From: Amoeboaphelidium protococcarum
Taxonomy: Eukaryota; Aphelidiomycota; Aphelidea
DNA length: 64,000 nucleotides
Assembly (NCBI GenBank): GCA_023515745.1
Contig: JALECJ010000258.1
Span: forward strand, 1,492,501 to 1,556,500
Direction: 5' to 3'
This document shows, one piece after another, positions 1 through 13,456 of the stretch. The first letter of the stretch is position 1. Each line of letters starts with the position of its first letter. A program made the position numbers and the translations under genes. The notes under the pieces were generated by a model. It was not told the origin of the DNA. It was given only the letters and a program-made list of their open reading frames with translations, and did no database searches.

Positions 1-546
1 ATAATTTGTATTGTTGTGATATTTCCTCCTTCTGTGATGTCGATCTTGATGCACAGACTGCATGAAGGCGTGATAATGCACTCGTTTAATTACTTGCTAG
101 TGTTACGATTGCACACCAGCGTGATCATGTCCACCTTCTGACTCAATTAGTGACTGATGTAACATATCCATCAGCATCGTCTTCCCCGAACCAACACTAC
201 CGTAAATGTATAAACCTTGAGGGATAGTATCAACATCTACTCCACTGGAGGTGGAAGACGTCAACTATAACCCACCGAGCACTCGGGAGAACCATGAAGA
301 GGATTTGGAATCTTGACGCTGAGTCTATGGCGAGTGAATATAGCGCTAATACTTGATGAAGGCATTCTGTAATTACTCTACACATTGCAATTGATTATCA
401 TCTCGTCTGAGAACACCACCGGCCACCAGTTCTTTATACTTCAGAAGAGGTCCAGTCTCTTTGGCATAACTTTTAAATCTACTGGCTCTAATACAATAAA
501 GGTTGAGGGAAAACTGCATAAATCTTTTAGAAATCATTATGGTCAT
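1..546 (-). CDS. AFG1: AFG1/LACE1-family mitochondrial AAA-like ATPase, N-terminal part (cut by window edge)
   Basis: The first 182 residues are present; the rest lies beyond position 1. The start at 546 (MTIMISKRFM) gives a basic, Ser/Arg-rich N terminus like a mitochondrial presequence; a second in-frame ATG lies at 537. Visible family motifs are GPLLKYKELVAGGVLRRD followed by LQNAF, then GLYIYGSVGSGKTMLMDM, the Walker A (P-loop) region, and KRVHYHAFMQSVH. AFG1 proteins are matrix ATPases involved in clearing mitochondrially encoded subunits. The frame is open only if TAA and TAG are read as Gln. It is divergent from the GPI mannosyltransferase gene, with about 300 bp between starts. Confidence 0.85.
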
Positions 547-842
547 AATAGGGAAGGACTACTGTAGCCTGGCAAATTTCTTTAAGAAGGACAGATCTAC
601 TGTATCTCCGAGAGATCTTCGATTCTTCCCAGAGCGGAGACAAATAAAATCTTGTTTCACTTCGCCCGATTGACCGGTTTGGTTTCTTCTCAATCACTCT
701 TCTTATGGCTTTAACTCCTTTGTATACTGCACTGTTATAGATTTTTATAATTATCAAATTGGATTCTGTATTGCTGTTTATCTCAATTTATTGATTTGAG
801 TACCTGGATTTCGTATATTAAAGACTTGCACTATAAAAGATC

Positions 843-2438
843 ATGATAAATCGACTGAATATCTATATTGCGATTGGAATTATGTTGCGCTTGTATAATA
901 TGATGGGAAGTGGTATAGTGCATCCTGATGAATATGTGTAGTCCCTGGAGCCACTGTATAAGTAGCTGTGTCCCTCTCCTCAGATTAACTACGAACTGGC
1001 TTGGGAATACAGTTCAAGTAATCCGGCGCGATCGTTAATTGGATGGTGGGCACTTTTCTATCCGGTGAGAAGTATTTTCTGCTAATGGAATCGTATCACG
1101 ACAATGCGTATGGTGATGTTTCTTCTATCGATCCTTAATGACTATCTACTATTTGTCTATATTCTTGGATCTATACAGATTCAAGTGCGTCGCCGTTTGT
1201 ATTTGTGGTATGTATTTTCTCTGTCAAGTCTGCTGCTCTCAACAAAGACGTTTTCTAATACGCTAGAATAGCTTCTTCTCACTTTGCTTATTGCGTTATA
1301 ATAGACGGTCTCTGGTGGGTAATAGAATAAATAAGGCTTTGCGAATATCAGATTGTTCACTATTGCGTTCTTAATTGTGTTTGGTACTTTTATTAGAATA
1401 TCATTTCCTATATTTGCAGCCGTGCCAATTTTGTAGTACATTGTCATCCCACTGTTTTCATCCAAATTGAGTCACTTGACCATTGTGATGAAACTATTGG
1501 CAATGATTAATGGTGCTTTGCTTGGTCTAATGGTCTGTGTAAGCTTTGATTCTGTGTATTATTCTGCTTCTAATCACGTTGTCTTTACTCCACTGAACAA
1601 TATCCTTTACAATTCTAGTCATGATAATCTCTCCCTACATGGCATTCATCCGCGATATCTTCACTTGTTGAATTTGGTTATTTTATTTGGCCCTCTTGCT
1701 GTGACTTTTATTGAATGTCTAATTGGTGCTTTTCGCTATGGACATTAAAGAACTTGGCAGCCCTATCTCTCATTGGCTTGTTGTGTATTACCTCTCCTAG
1801 TACTGTCTCTAATACCTCATTAGGAGATGCGATTTCTTCAGCCATTATCTACTCCGATTGTGGTATTCTGTGCTTAGTATAATCTATCATCGTTTTCTAG
1901 TGGTCGAAGCAGTCTCATCAAAGTGTCGAGATATTTGAAAACTGCGCTTGTTATAGTGTCTATAATTGGATCTATGGTCATGGCGCATTATCATCAAGCT
2001 GGCATTATATCATGTATGCACCATCTTTCATAAAGCTCTTCTGTATCATCAATTGGTAGTTGCTTTGCATTCTACAAGACTTATCCTCCTCTTCACTCTG
2101 TTTATTATGCATCATTAAATGATAGCTCGCAAGCACCGAAAAGTGGTAATACGACCCAGATTCATCATTTATCTGGTTATAGCTGGGAGCAAGTCATGGA
2201 ATATCTCAATGATGAATAGCATCGTTAGTGTAAACTGATTGCTCCGTCATTCTACTATCTTGAGAAGAGTATTTAGAATGGGTAGACTGGAAGATTGAGT
2301 TTAAGATTGGAGGGAGTGTGTTCATAACAGACACACCTCTCACTGGATGATATTCCGATATTGATTGAATCAGTAAGAGAAAGTTAGAAAGAATTCAGCC
2401 AGCCATTTCACCTCAACATTTACTCCTTTGATGATTGA
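843..2438 (+). CDS. SMP3: GPI mannosyltransferase 4-like (SMP3/PIGZ family, GT22)
   Basis: 531 codons, no intron, stop TGA. A multi-pass ER protein of the ALG9/PIGB/PIGZ family, which adds mannose from dolichol-phosphate-mannose to GPI precursors. Visible: VHPDEYVQSLEPLYKQL near the N terminus (the HPDE(Y/F)xQ loop motif of GT22 enzymes), TKTFSNTLEQLLL, hydrophobic segments, LHGIHPRYLHLLNLVILFGP in the middle (typical of SMP3/PIGZ) and SLDDIPILI near the C terminus. The start MINRLNIYIAIG places a membrane segment at the N terminus. PIGB (GPI10) is the main alternative; the LHGIHPRY block favours the fourth-mannose enzyme. Six or more internal TAR codons fall where Gln is expected. Confidence 0.75.
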
Positions 2439-2515
2439 AAAAGAGATATGCTCAGCCATAATAGACATAAAACGTGATAATTTAAATAAAATAATCATAG
2501 ACTTGACTTGTATAA

Positions 2516-4006
<1,491 letters not shown>

Positions 4007-4320
4007 TTATTCTTAATAATAACACTAGAGAAGTTTCGAGCGAATTAAATATGATAAAGCTTCAAGATAAGAAGCAATAATTATTATCCGCTGCTCAAAA
4101 ATCAGTAAATAAGACGCACAGACAGATAGGATAGAGACAGGCCACCTGCGTGAAGTAAAGGCGAGCGATAAAGCGAAACGATCTCGCTGAGAGTCAAGTT
4201 GAGGCAAATGCGATCGCGACGCGTCAGACTCCTAACAGGGGGATGATTAAGTAAAGAATGAATCGACATAACTAAATTCTAAGTGATAAACAAAGATATA
4301 ACCATTCATCATACATATCT

Positions 4321-5195
4321 TCATAATAGACTCTTTTGATCAAGAAATGAAGCGCCTAAAGGAACTTGATTAGACAGAGAGAGCGTAACTTTTATAAACT
4401 TTCCCTTCACTTGCAAAACATCCGAACTATCTTCATCGTCAATTGACAATCGTTACCTCTTTAATTATGGACAGTCTAAGCTTATAACATCACGCTGATG
4501 ATCGGCACTTTACGCATCGGTAGACTGCACTTCACGCGATGTCTCTCCTGAACAACTAGTCACATCTTCGCAGGTATTGGTGCAACTCTAAACTTTAATG
4601 TCCCAGTACTTATCCTTCAACCATTAGAGACACTCGTACATTGCGCGTTCTAGCGTGACAAGTGGCGGTAGATCGGCATGTGTGGCAGAGTGTCGAAGAT
4701 CAACAATGTACTTGGGGAGTTGTAGTACGCCAGATGCTAGAGAGTAAATTGATGTCACGTACTTTTGATTTTGATTCTAATCAGAAAGTCCATTCAGAAA
4801 GCGGATTATAGTCATAGAGTAAAGCATTCTCCGCGCGTAATCATTTTTATCACTACCATCCCGTGTAGTAAATTTACCGCATCTTTCGCTGCTAATCGCG
4901 TCTAGGAGAGCAGATAGAAAATCATGAGTAGATTGTACTGCTAGAGGAATTCTACCTCGTAATTGCCAAATATGTAACTACACACGCTAATATGCAGCGA
5001 AATTTCAAAATCAAAATCATAAACTATATGCAATAGATAGCGACTTACTCTTTGTAGACCTTTTCTGATATCTTTGCTATGGTGTGATAATCGTTTACGC
5101 GTAATCACTTTACCATCATCTCCTTAGGGAAATAGCTGCTAATAGACTAATATAAATTCCGCTTAATCTTTCCATGGCACTATTTTATATTTCAT
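4321..5195 (-). CDS. LAS1: LAS1-family pre-rRNA processing endonuclease (HEPN)
   Basis: Two exons, 5195-5049 and 4977-4321, joined across a 71-bp GT-AG intron (4978-5048); 267 aa. Las1 with Grc3 cleaves ITS2 during 60S ribosome maturation. Visible: VPWKDQAEF at the N terminus, WQLRGRIPLAVQSTHDFLSA, then YIVDLRHSATHADLPPLVTL, the conserved Las1 block containing the RHxxTH HEPN catalytic signature, and the aromatic ending CLQWLKDKYWDIK. The remaining roughly 90 residues are acidic and polar. The protein is short for the family, consistent with compact fungal and protist Las1. An acceptor at TTAG nine bases upstream would also keep the frame; I chose GTGTGTAG because every other intron in the window ends in GTAG. 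Confidence 0.85.
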
Positions 5196-5352
5196 TATTT
5201 CTACTAGGTGTACGCGCACTCAAAGAGTATTCTACTCGCTAAAATGTAAAGAAATAAAGCGGTCAGAGATCAACTCAAAAATATTAAAGAGTAAATAAGC
5301 TTTCACAAATGGTAAATTTTAATTTTCATTAATTCAAGTTAATCTGCATTAA

Positions 5353-8300
5353 TCAATTAGTATTCAAGTCCTGTTGAGCAACTAGATCATTGTACACCCC
5401 ATTCTGGCTAATCAATTGTTCGTGAGTACCAGACTCGACTACTTTACCATCTTGTAAGACTATAATGCTATTGGCGTGTTTTATACTGGACAGGCGGTGA
5501 GCTATTGCAATAGTGGTACGGCCTTCTGAAGCCTTGTCCAGTGCATCTTGTACAATCTTCTCAGATTCACTGTCCAACGCACTTGTTGCCTCATCAAGTA
5601 ACAGAACCTTAGGATTCAACACTAGACTTCTAGCTATGGCTATTCTCTACTTCTAACCACCACTCAATGAACCTCCCTTACCACCAACCATGGTTAAGTA
5701 GCCGTCTGGCATGCTCATGATAAAGTCATGAATATTGGATTTCTTGGCAGCCTCCATAATCTACTCATCAGTCACCATCTCCGCCTCTGCGACTCCCAGA
5801 CAAATATTGTCCCGAATGGTGACATTAAACAATGATGGTTCTTAAGAGACTATAGACACTATGCGCCTCATATCCTTCAAATCAACATTCTTAATCTCAT
5901 GATCATCAAGCATGACCCTGCCTTACTGATAGTCGTAAAATCGCTCAATTAAACCAACCACTGTCGACTTGCCACTCCCAGACGGACCACAGATAGCAGT
6001 TAAACCAGTAGCAGCACTGAAGTTTAAGCCACGAAGAACTTGCAATCCGGGTCTGGTTGGATACTCAAATTGTACATCTTTAAATGTAATATTGCCTTAG
6101 ATTCGATCTCTGTCCAGTTTCTCACCAGCAGCAAACGAGTCAATCTTGGTTCTGCGCGCCAGAAGAGACAAGATGTCCTTTGCATACAGAAGGGCAGTTG
6201 TCAGATTAGGCATCATTGAGAACACTCTACCACTGGCTTGAGCGGCAAAGATCACACTCATGAGCACAATAAACATCTGCTTAATGTCTAATCCTTCAAA
6301 TATGAACAACCGCGTACCATACCAAAAAGCCAGAGCGTTCACCAAGAAATTTAAGCTCTAACTTACTGCATACCAAAAGGATCCATATATAGCATGATGA
6401 ACTCCAATACTAAGCGGTGTATCCAGCTCCTTTGAATACATTCTCATAACGTCCTTTTCACGAGTCAATGAAGCGATAGTCTTCATAGCAGCGACAGCTT
6501 CACAAGCAACTTAAGCACTCTTTTCATAATACTCTTTCGTAGCCTCATTGCCCTTTCTCAACATATCCACTCGCATTTTGTTAGCAAGCACCAGGAGAGG
6601 CAGACAAGCAAACGTTACCAGACCCAACTTCCATTATGTGACCAAAGCAATGATAGCTGTACCCAAGAAAGTGACGCCCAACTCGACGAATGAACCTAGG
6701 ATAGTACCAGACATGTTCTGCACTTGCTATGCGCCAGATGATAGATTAGAAGTTAACGCTCCCACAGAGTTCTGCTCTTGATCAAACCACCCAATCTCTT
6801 GCTGCAGCATTGCTTTGAAAGACAAATCACGAAGTCTGGTGGTCAGCTTCTCGCCAGCAAGACCAAAGTAATAGAACTTTAAGAAATTGGCAATCATGGA
6901 AGCCACTGCCACAATGAAGAACATTAGAGCCCAGAAGTCCGCATCCTATCTCAGCTTCGCACCTCTTTCGTAAAAGACTAGCAGGATGTTACCAAAAATT
7001 AAAGCAAATAGCGGCTAGGTAGCTCCACTCAAAGTCGAACCAACTAGACCAAGTAATGAGAACTTCCATTCAGGTAAGTTAAGCTTTGAGATTTCATAAA
7101 ATACTCTGTAAGAAGAGTAATGAGCAGCTGCTTTGCTATCTTGGACTTGTTCCACAGTGAGCTTCTCCAAAGATGCATCTTTCTACTACGACTACTAGGC
7201 AATAATCACTTCATCGGGGTTCTATTGATTCTCGATAGCTTTCTCGTCTTTATTCGCGGTAACTTGCTACATCTAGACCAGCTAGCGATAATAACCATTC
7301 GGAATCTCAGTCAATGATTTATGAGTGCCAGTCTCAATCACGTCACCTTTACTCATAACCACAATCATGTCAGCATTCTTTACAGTTGACAATCTATGAG
7401 CGATAACAATGGTGGTACAATCTTGAGACACACGCTCCAGAGCATCTTGAACAATTCGCTCACTAGCAGTGTCCAGCGCCGAGGTGGCCTCATCCAACAA
7501 CAAGATTTTAGGCTTCTTGATGATAGCTCTCGCAATAGCAATTCTTTGTTTCTAACCACCACTTAGCAGTAAGCCACGCTCACCAATTTCAGTGTTATAC
7601 TAATTTGGCAGCTTCATAATAAAGTTATGAGCATTTGCCTGCTTGCAAGCGTCCATGACCAACTCGAGCTTCTTTTCAGCCGAGGCATTCTCATGTTCAG
7701 AGCCAATAAGGCCATGCGCAACATTAAAGACAATTGTACCTTTGAACAGCACAGGCTCTTAGGTGACATAGCCGACATTTCTACGCAAGAAAGATACATT
7801 CATCTCTTTGATATCGACACCATCAAGGAAAATTTTGCCATCTACAGGATCATAAAATCTCTCAATCAGACCGACCAAGGATGATTTGCCACTACCACTC
7901 TGGCCTACCAGTGCAACAGTTGTACCAGGCTCAATTATCAAGTTCATATTCTTAATCGCGTAAGAGTCAGGACGTGTTGGATACTTGAATGAAACATTCT
8001 AAACGTCAATTCGCCCCACAACCTTATCCAAGACCTTGCCACTATCGCTTGAGGTGGAAATGACAGGATTACGGTCGATCGGTTCAAAAAGAGTGATACC
8101 AGCTCCAGCGGCAAAACCAATGGCTTACAACTCACCACTTGAACCTGCAACAGCAAAGGCACCAATGACAACAGAGAAGAAGCAAGTCAAAATCTGTCCT
8201 GGAGTCAATTCTCCATTCGCCAACAGAGTTCCTCCATAGTAGAACGCCAGACTGTAGGCACCATAAATGATAAACTGAAAGAGTGCGAATACTCCGCCAA

Positions 8301-9207
8301 TAGCTAACTATTTCTTAACACCTTGCACTTCAGCATCAAGCAATAGCTTGTTATATCTCTAAACCATTTTGTTATGCGCCATGAAAGCAACGACGGTTCT
8401 GATAGCAGACAGGGCCTCCTCAGCCACATCGCCAGCCTTGGCATAGCTATCCAACGATCTTTTGGTGTATAAAACAATATACTTTCTAAAGAAGACCATC
8501 ACAACAGCCATAATAGGGATAATGACGAACAAAACGCCAGTCAATTTGGCATTGGACGTGAAGGCAACAATGAATGCAGCCACAAAGGTGCTCAAGTTCA
8601 TGGCAAGCAGCGGAATCTTCTCACCAATACCATCCTGAAACAGCTATGTATCTGTAATGATTCTAGTTGAGACTTGACCCGCACCAACAGACTCAAAGTA
8701 CGCAATATCTTACTTCAACACTCCTTCCAAATAGGCTTTTCGCAGGCGACTTGAAACTTGCTCAGAGATATAGGTGAAAGTAGCAATGTAAATATAAGTC
8801 GTAACCAAAGTAGCAGCTGCAAGATAGACAAAGTACAAGATTGTGCTGTTGATAGACGATTAAAGTTGGTCGGCTGAAATCAGTTAAACTTGAAACTTTC
8901 CCAAGTCGTCACTCAACGCACCGAAAACGATAGTCATCAGAGGTAACACGGAACCGGCAGCAATTGCAGCAATCAAGCCAAGAACCATCAAAATCTTGTC
9001 CTTTCTGGTAGCAAAGTAAAGAAGCATGCTAGTAAAAGATCGCTCCTTGGTCTTTTAAGCATCAGCAGTATGGTGTATGTGGCTTCTACCAGAGACAGAG
9101 CGTATCGTGTCCATCTTTGCGGATGCCTCAGCTTAATGATCATACTAACCTTACTGCTAAAACTCCTCCATCGCATATTCAGCATCAGCAGGTCTACCAG
9201 CAATCAT
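5353..9207 (-). CDS. Full-length ABCB (P-glycoprotein/MDR-type) ABC transporter
   Basis: 1284 aa, one uninterrupted frame under TAR=Gln. Layout TMD-NBD-TMD-NBD as in MDR1/STE6 exporters. NBD1: Walker [10 protein letters not shown] near residue 434, Q-loop VTQEPVLF, signature LSGGQKQRIA, Walker [15 protein letters not shown]-loop [11 protein letters not shown]2: Walker [10 protein letters not shown] near residue 1072, Q-loop VSQEPSLF (Gln is TAA at 5842-5844), signature LSGGQKQRIA (Gln codons TAG at 5653-5655 and 5647-5649), Walker [15 protein letters not shown]-loop IAHRLSS. TMD1 shows [21 protein letters not shown], also typical of the family. Length equals the usual P-glycoprotein length. 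Start [11 protein letters not shown] at 9207 is preceded by AT-rich DNA. Substrate cannot be told; a plasma-membrane or vacuolar drug or lipid pump is likely. Confidence 0.95.
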
Positions 9208-10216
9208 TTCGAGTAAATTGCAATGTTGTAAATATTATTATGCTAACTATTACGTAAGAATGAATAAGAAAATGCAGTCCAAAGGATTTTCAAGCGATCG
9301 GCACTGATTTCGTAAGCAATTTTCAAGTTTCACGATCGATCTGAAACAAAAAACGTCAATTCAGATCGGAAAACTTCTGTCAGGGGTATATTGGCTTACC
9401 TTATGATGACGCTATGCTTTAAGGAATCTGAATATTTGATTTACATTCAGACGTTGGAATCAAAGTGTTTGGTTAACACGTAAAGGTTAAAACGGTTAAG
9501 CTTTTAGTGACCGCGAACATCATGATACAAATTTTATTCACTCGCCATTAACTTTAGCTTTTTCTTGCTAAATCATAGAGTTGGAGTAATAGGGAAAATG
9601 ATGACGTAAAATATCGTGAGCATTGCATTAAAGTACTAAAATAAAGTTATCACATTATTACTTATTAGTCACTTAGTAATACAGCATACAAGGCGTCTCT
9701 ATTTAGAGAGTATTAGTGGCACAAGACGACATATTGAGATTCTTGCTTTTGTACGCTGTAAAAGTTGCAGAAAAAAAATTCTTGATACTGTAGTTCTGTA
9801 TATCTCGCTTCATGATGCATAGATCGAATTTCTTAATGGTTATCACAACTCCGCAGTATTTTCAATATAGACATTAGCTTTGTTTCAATGAGCAAATACT
9901 AGATGAATGAATGATTGAAGCAGTCAGCCGCATTGAAATCAAATTCGGATTCTGAAACAGAAACGGACGTGATCTTTCCGCTTTTGAAACTGGCGCGCCT
10001 CTTCGATCAAAACAGCCTCCGAATCTTCATCATCAACATCAGCGTAGACCGTTTCTCTCTCTCTCCCTCTGTCTGTCTGCCTGTCTACCTTGAGTATTAT
10101 CTCTCTTTAATCAGCATTTTTATTTTAATGTAAGTAATTCAGTATTATTGGTTCTTTATTTTCTATGTTAATTTATGTAGTTTGTCAATTTTGATTCTGC
10201 TTGTTTGAGATCAACT
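9208..10216. promoter_or_regulatory. AT-rich intergenic region with CT-rich tract and possible 5'-UTR intron
   Basis: About 1 kb between the divergent ABCB and GATA-finger genes with no convincing coding frame. A pyrimidine tract (CTCTCTCTCTCCCTCTGTCTGTCTGCC) at 10052-10089 ends 128 bp before the GATA-gene ATG. A GTAAGT...TTATGTAG segment at 10130-10180 has the donor and GTAG acceptor seen in the other introns and may be a 51-bp 5'-UTR intron. Inference from pattern only; no transcript evidence. Confidence 0.4.
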
Positions 10217-11440
10217 ATGTAATCTAACTTTGGTGCTTGTGACAACAATCCTGCTTAGCTCCATGCTGCGTCTCATCATCAACATCAACTTCACAATCAT
10301 CATCATCATCATTAACTTCCGCTGGCTACTTAACCTATTAGAACTGTGATCCCTCCTCCTGTCAAGACTTGTAAGAATTGTGGACGCTCCCAGACACCGA
10401 TTTGGAGAAAAAGTCCGTGTGGTCAAGTTTTATGTAATGCGGTAGGTGTGTTATCACATTTTCGCTGATCTAATTGTTATTGATTTAGCTTCATGTAGTG
10501 TGGACTCTACTTGAAACAACAAGGTAAAATGCGGCCAATTGATTTGGACACTAAACCTCCGCAGAGAAAGAGTTCTAATGCATCATAAATGAATCCTCAT
10601 AATTCTAAGCGAAAAGACAGTGGCGATGATAGCTCATCTAATGATCTTCCCTTCGACGCGAAGAAGTCTGTTAAATGCAAAAAGCCTCGTCAAATCAAGA
10701 TCGCCCCCTTGCCGATTCCACAGTTGACGGGCAGTAACTTTCACAATTTTGGTAATGATTATGCTCACAATTTTGGTTCAAGTCAGAGCATCGTCAGCAG
10801 AGGTCCTACTGCTATCGTGCACAAGGGAGAACGGTATGAAGTTGGCAATGTAGTTTCAGTCAGAGGTGTTGAGCATCCAGAGTATATTGGTATTGTGCTT
10901 GGGTTTGAAATGAGAAATTCGGAGAAATTCTTCTGGATGCGCTGGCTGATCCCAAAGCCTGAAGTTGAAGAATTGAGCCGCAATGATGATGGTTAAGTTG
11001 ATCTTAACGATTTCACTCCATGCATTCCTGACGTGGTAACATGTGAAACTATTTATGCCGTTTAGTATGTATACAACACCGTACCATCAAGTCTGAAGCA
11101 CAGTCCAGTTGGTCATCCAGCAAGCTTCAAACCTATTCATCCTTAATAAACATCAGGATCTGCTGGCTTCAATTCTATCAAGACTAGTGCATCAACGTCG
11201 CCTGTCTCACCATCAGCTTTGGAATAGGAGGCTGCAATGACTAATTATTTTAGCAAATTCCCGGTGGTACCATTCTTCCACCGGAATGCGTCGGCCGTAT
11301 CATCTAATTAGACTTCTGCCTCTGTATCACCTGTCGGAGAATCCCAGCCTCATGCTACTGATGGAAGTAAATACCCAGGACTAGTGTTTAATTTACCTCT
11401 ATTTCACAAGTCCAAGATTCATCGTAAAAGCTCCGATTGA
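10217..11440 (+). CDS. GATA-type zinc finger protein with a BAH-like domain
   Basis: Exons 10217-10441 and 10499-11440 flank a 57-bp intron (10442-10498); 388 aa. A His/Gln-rich N terminus is followed by one GATA finger: CKNCGRSQTPIWRKSPCGQ, then CNA joined by the splice to CGLYLKQQGKMRP, giving C-x2-C-x17-C-x2-C. The splice inside the finger restores CNACGLY exactly, confirming the intron. A basic segment follows (KCKKPRQIKI), then a BAH-like region (about residues 195-290): GERYEVGNVVSVRG, YIGIVLGFEM, FFWMRWLIPKPE, ETIYAVQYV. The Ser/Pro-rich tail is low complexity. Known: GATA fingers bind (A/T)GATA(A/G); BAH domains bind nucleosomes or histone marks. Inferred: chromatin-associated transcription factor. 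I do not recognise an exact orthologue. Confidence 0.8.
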
Positions 11441-11892
11441 TCGACCGCCAGCCACTACGCGACTGTATATTTAATGAACTGTATCAATGTAAATAAAAAA
11501 ATTATGTTTAAACAACACGCTAAATATAAATGAACTACACATACAAGTCAATAATCGATTAAACATCATTAGAATGACAATGCTGATCCCTGCTTGTAAT
11601 TCTCTTGACAACAACGACAGCATTGATTTGCAAAGCGTGACAAATTGGAGCGAGCGAAACCGTTCCGATGTTGTTGTCCGCCGATCACCCGTCCCGTCCC
11701 TTTCCAGCAAGAAGAGGAATTTAAACGAGAAAACAAGAAAACTTCTCTCAGTTCTTCTTTCCGGGCAGCTCTCTCTCCCTCTCTTTACTTCTCTGTTTTC
11801 AGAGTTCAGGTATTATTCAGAAACGTTATCGATAAGAGATAACATAGTACTAGATTTATCCCTTGTAAAAAACTATTTGAAAAATAATTATT
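11441..11892. promoter_or_regulatory. Intergenic region upstream of PP1 with CT-rich tract
   Basis: 452 bp with no supported gene. It holds the 3' flank of the GATA gene and, at 11769-11795, a pyrimidine tract (CTCTCTCCCTCTCTTTACTTC) about 100 bp before the PP1 ATG, matching tracts seen upstream of several other starts here. Short open frames in it look like chance frames, expected with a single stop codon. Confidence 0.35.
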
Positions 11893-13233
<1,341 letters not shown>

Positions 13234-13456
13234 TGATAGTTATCCAACACTGTCGAATATATATATATCTATATAGTGACTTTTTATATCATTGGCTCTT
13301 TTTGTTTATAAATTGGTACTAGAATACTTTCTTACTCTTGGGGTCATTTTTGTACTTGTAAGGCAGTCCTTTAAAGGACCCTCAATGTTAAACTGAATGT
13401 TGAGAGATCAGCCAGCGCCGGAAATCTTCCTTTCCCAAAACACGAAAGGAGACGAC

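Noticed and set aside
4025-4207. 60-residue minus-strand frame upstream of PCYT2
   Set aside because: No family resemblance; lies in the spacer between LAS1 stop and PCYT2 start and is likely 5' flank.
9915-10133. Possible first coding exon of the GATA gene (MKQSAALKSN...)
   Set aside because: Its junction with the 10130-10180 candidate intron does not keep a sensible frame, and the residues look random; a 5'-UTR intron is simpler.
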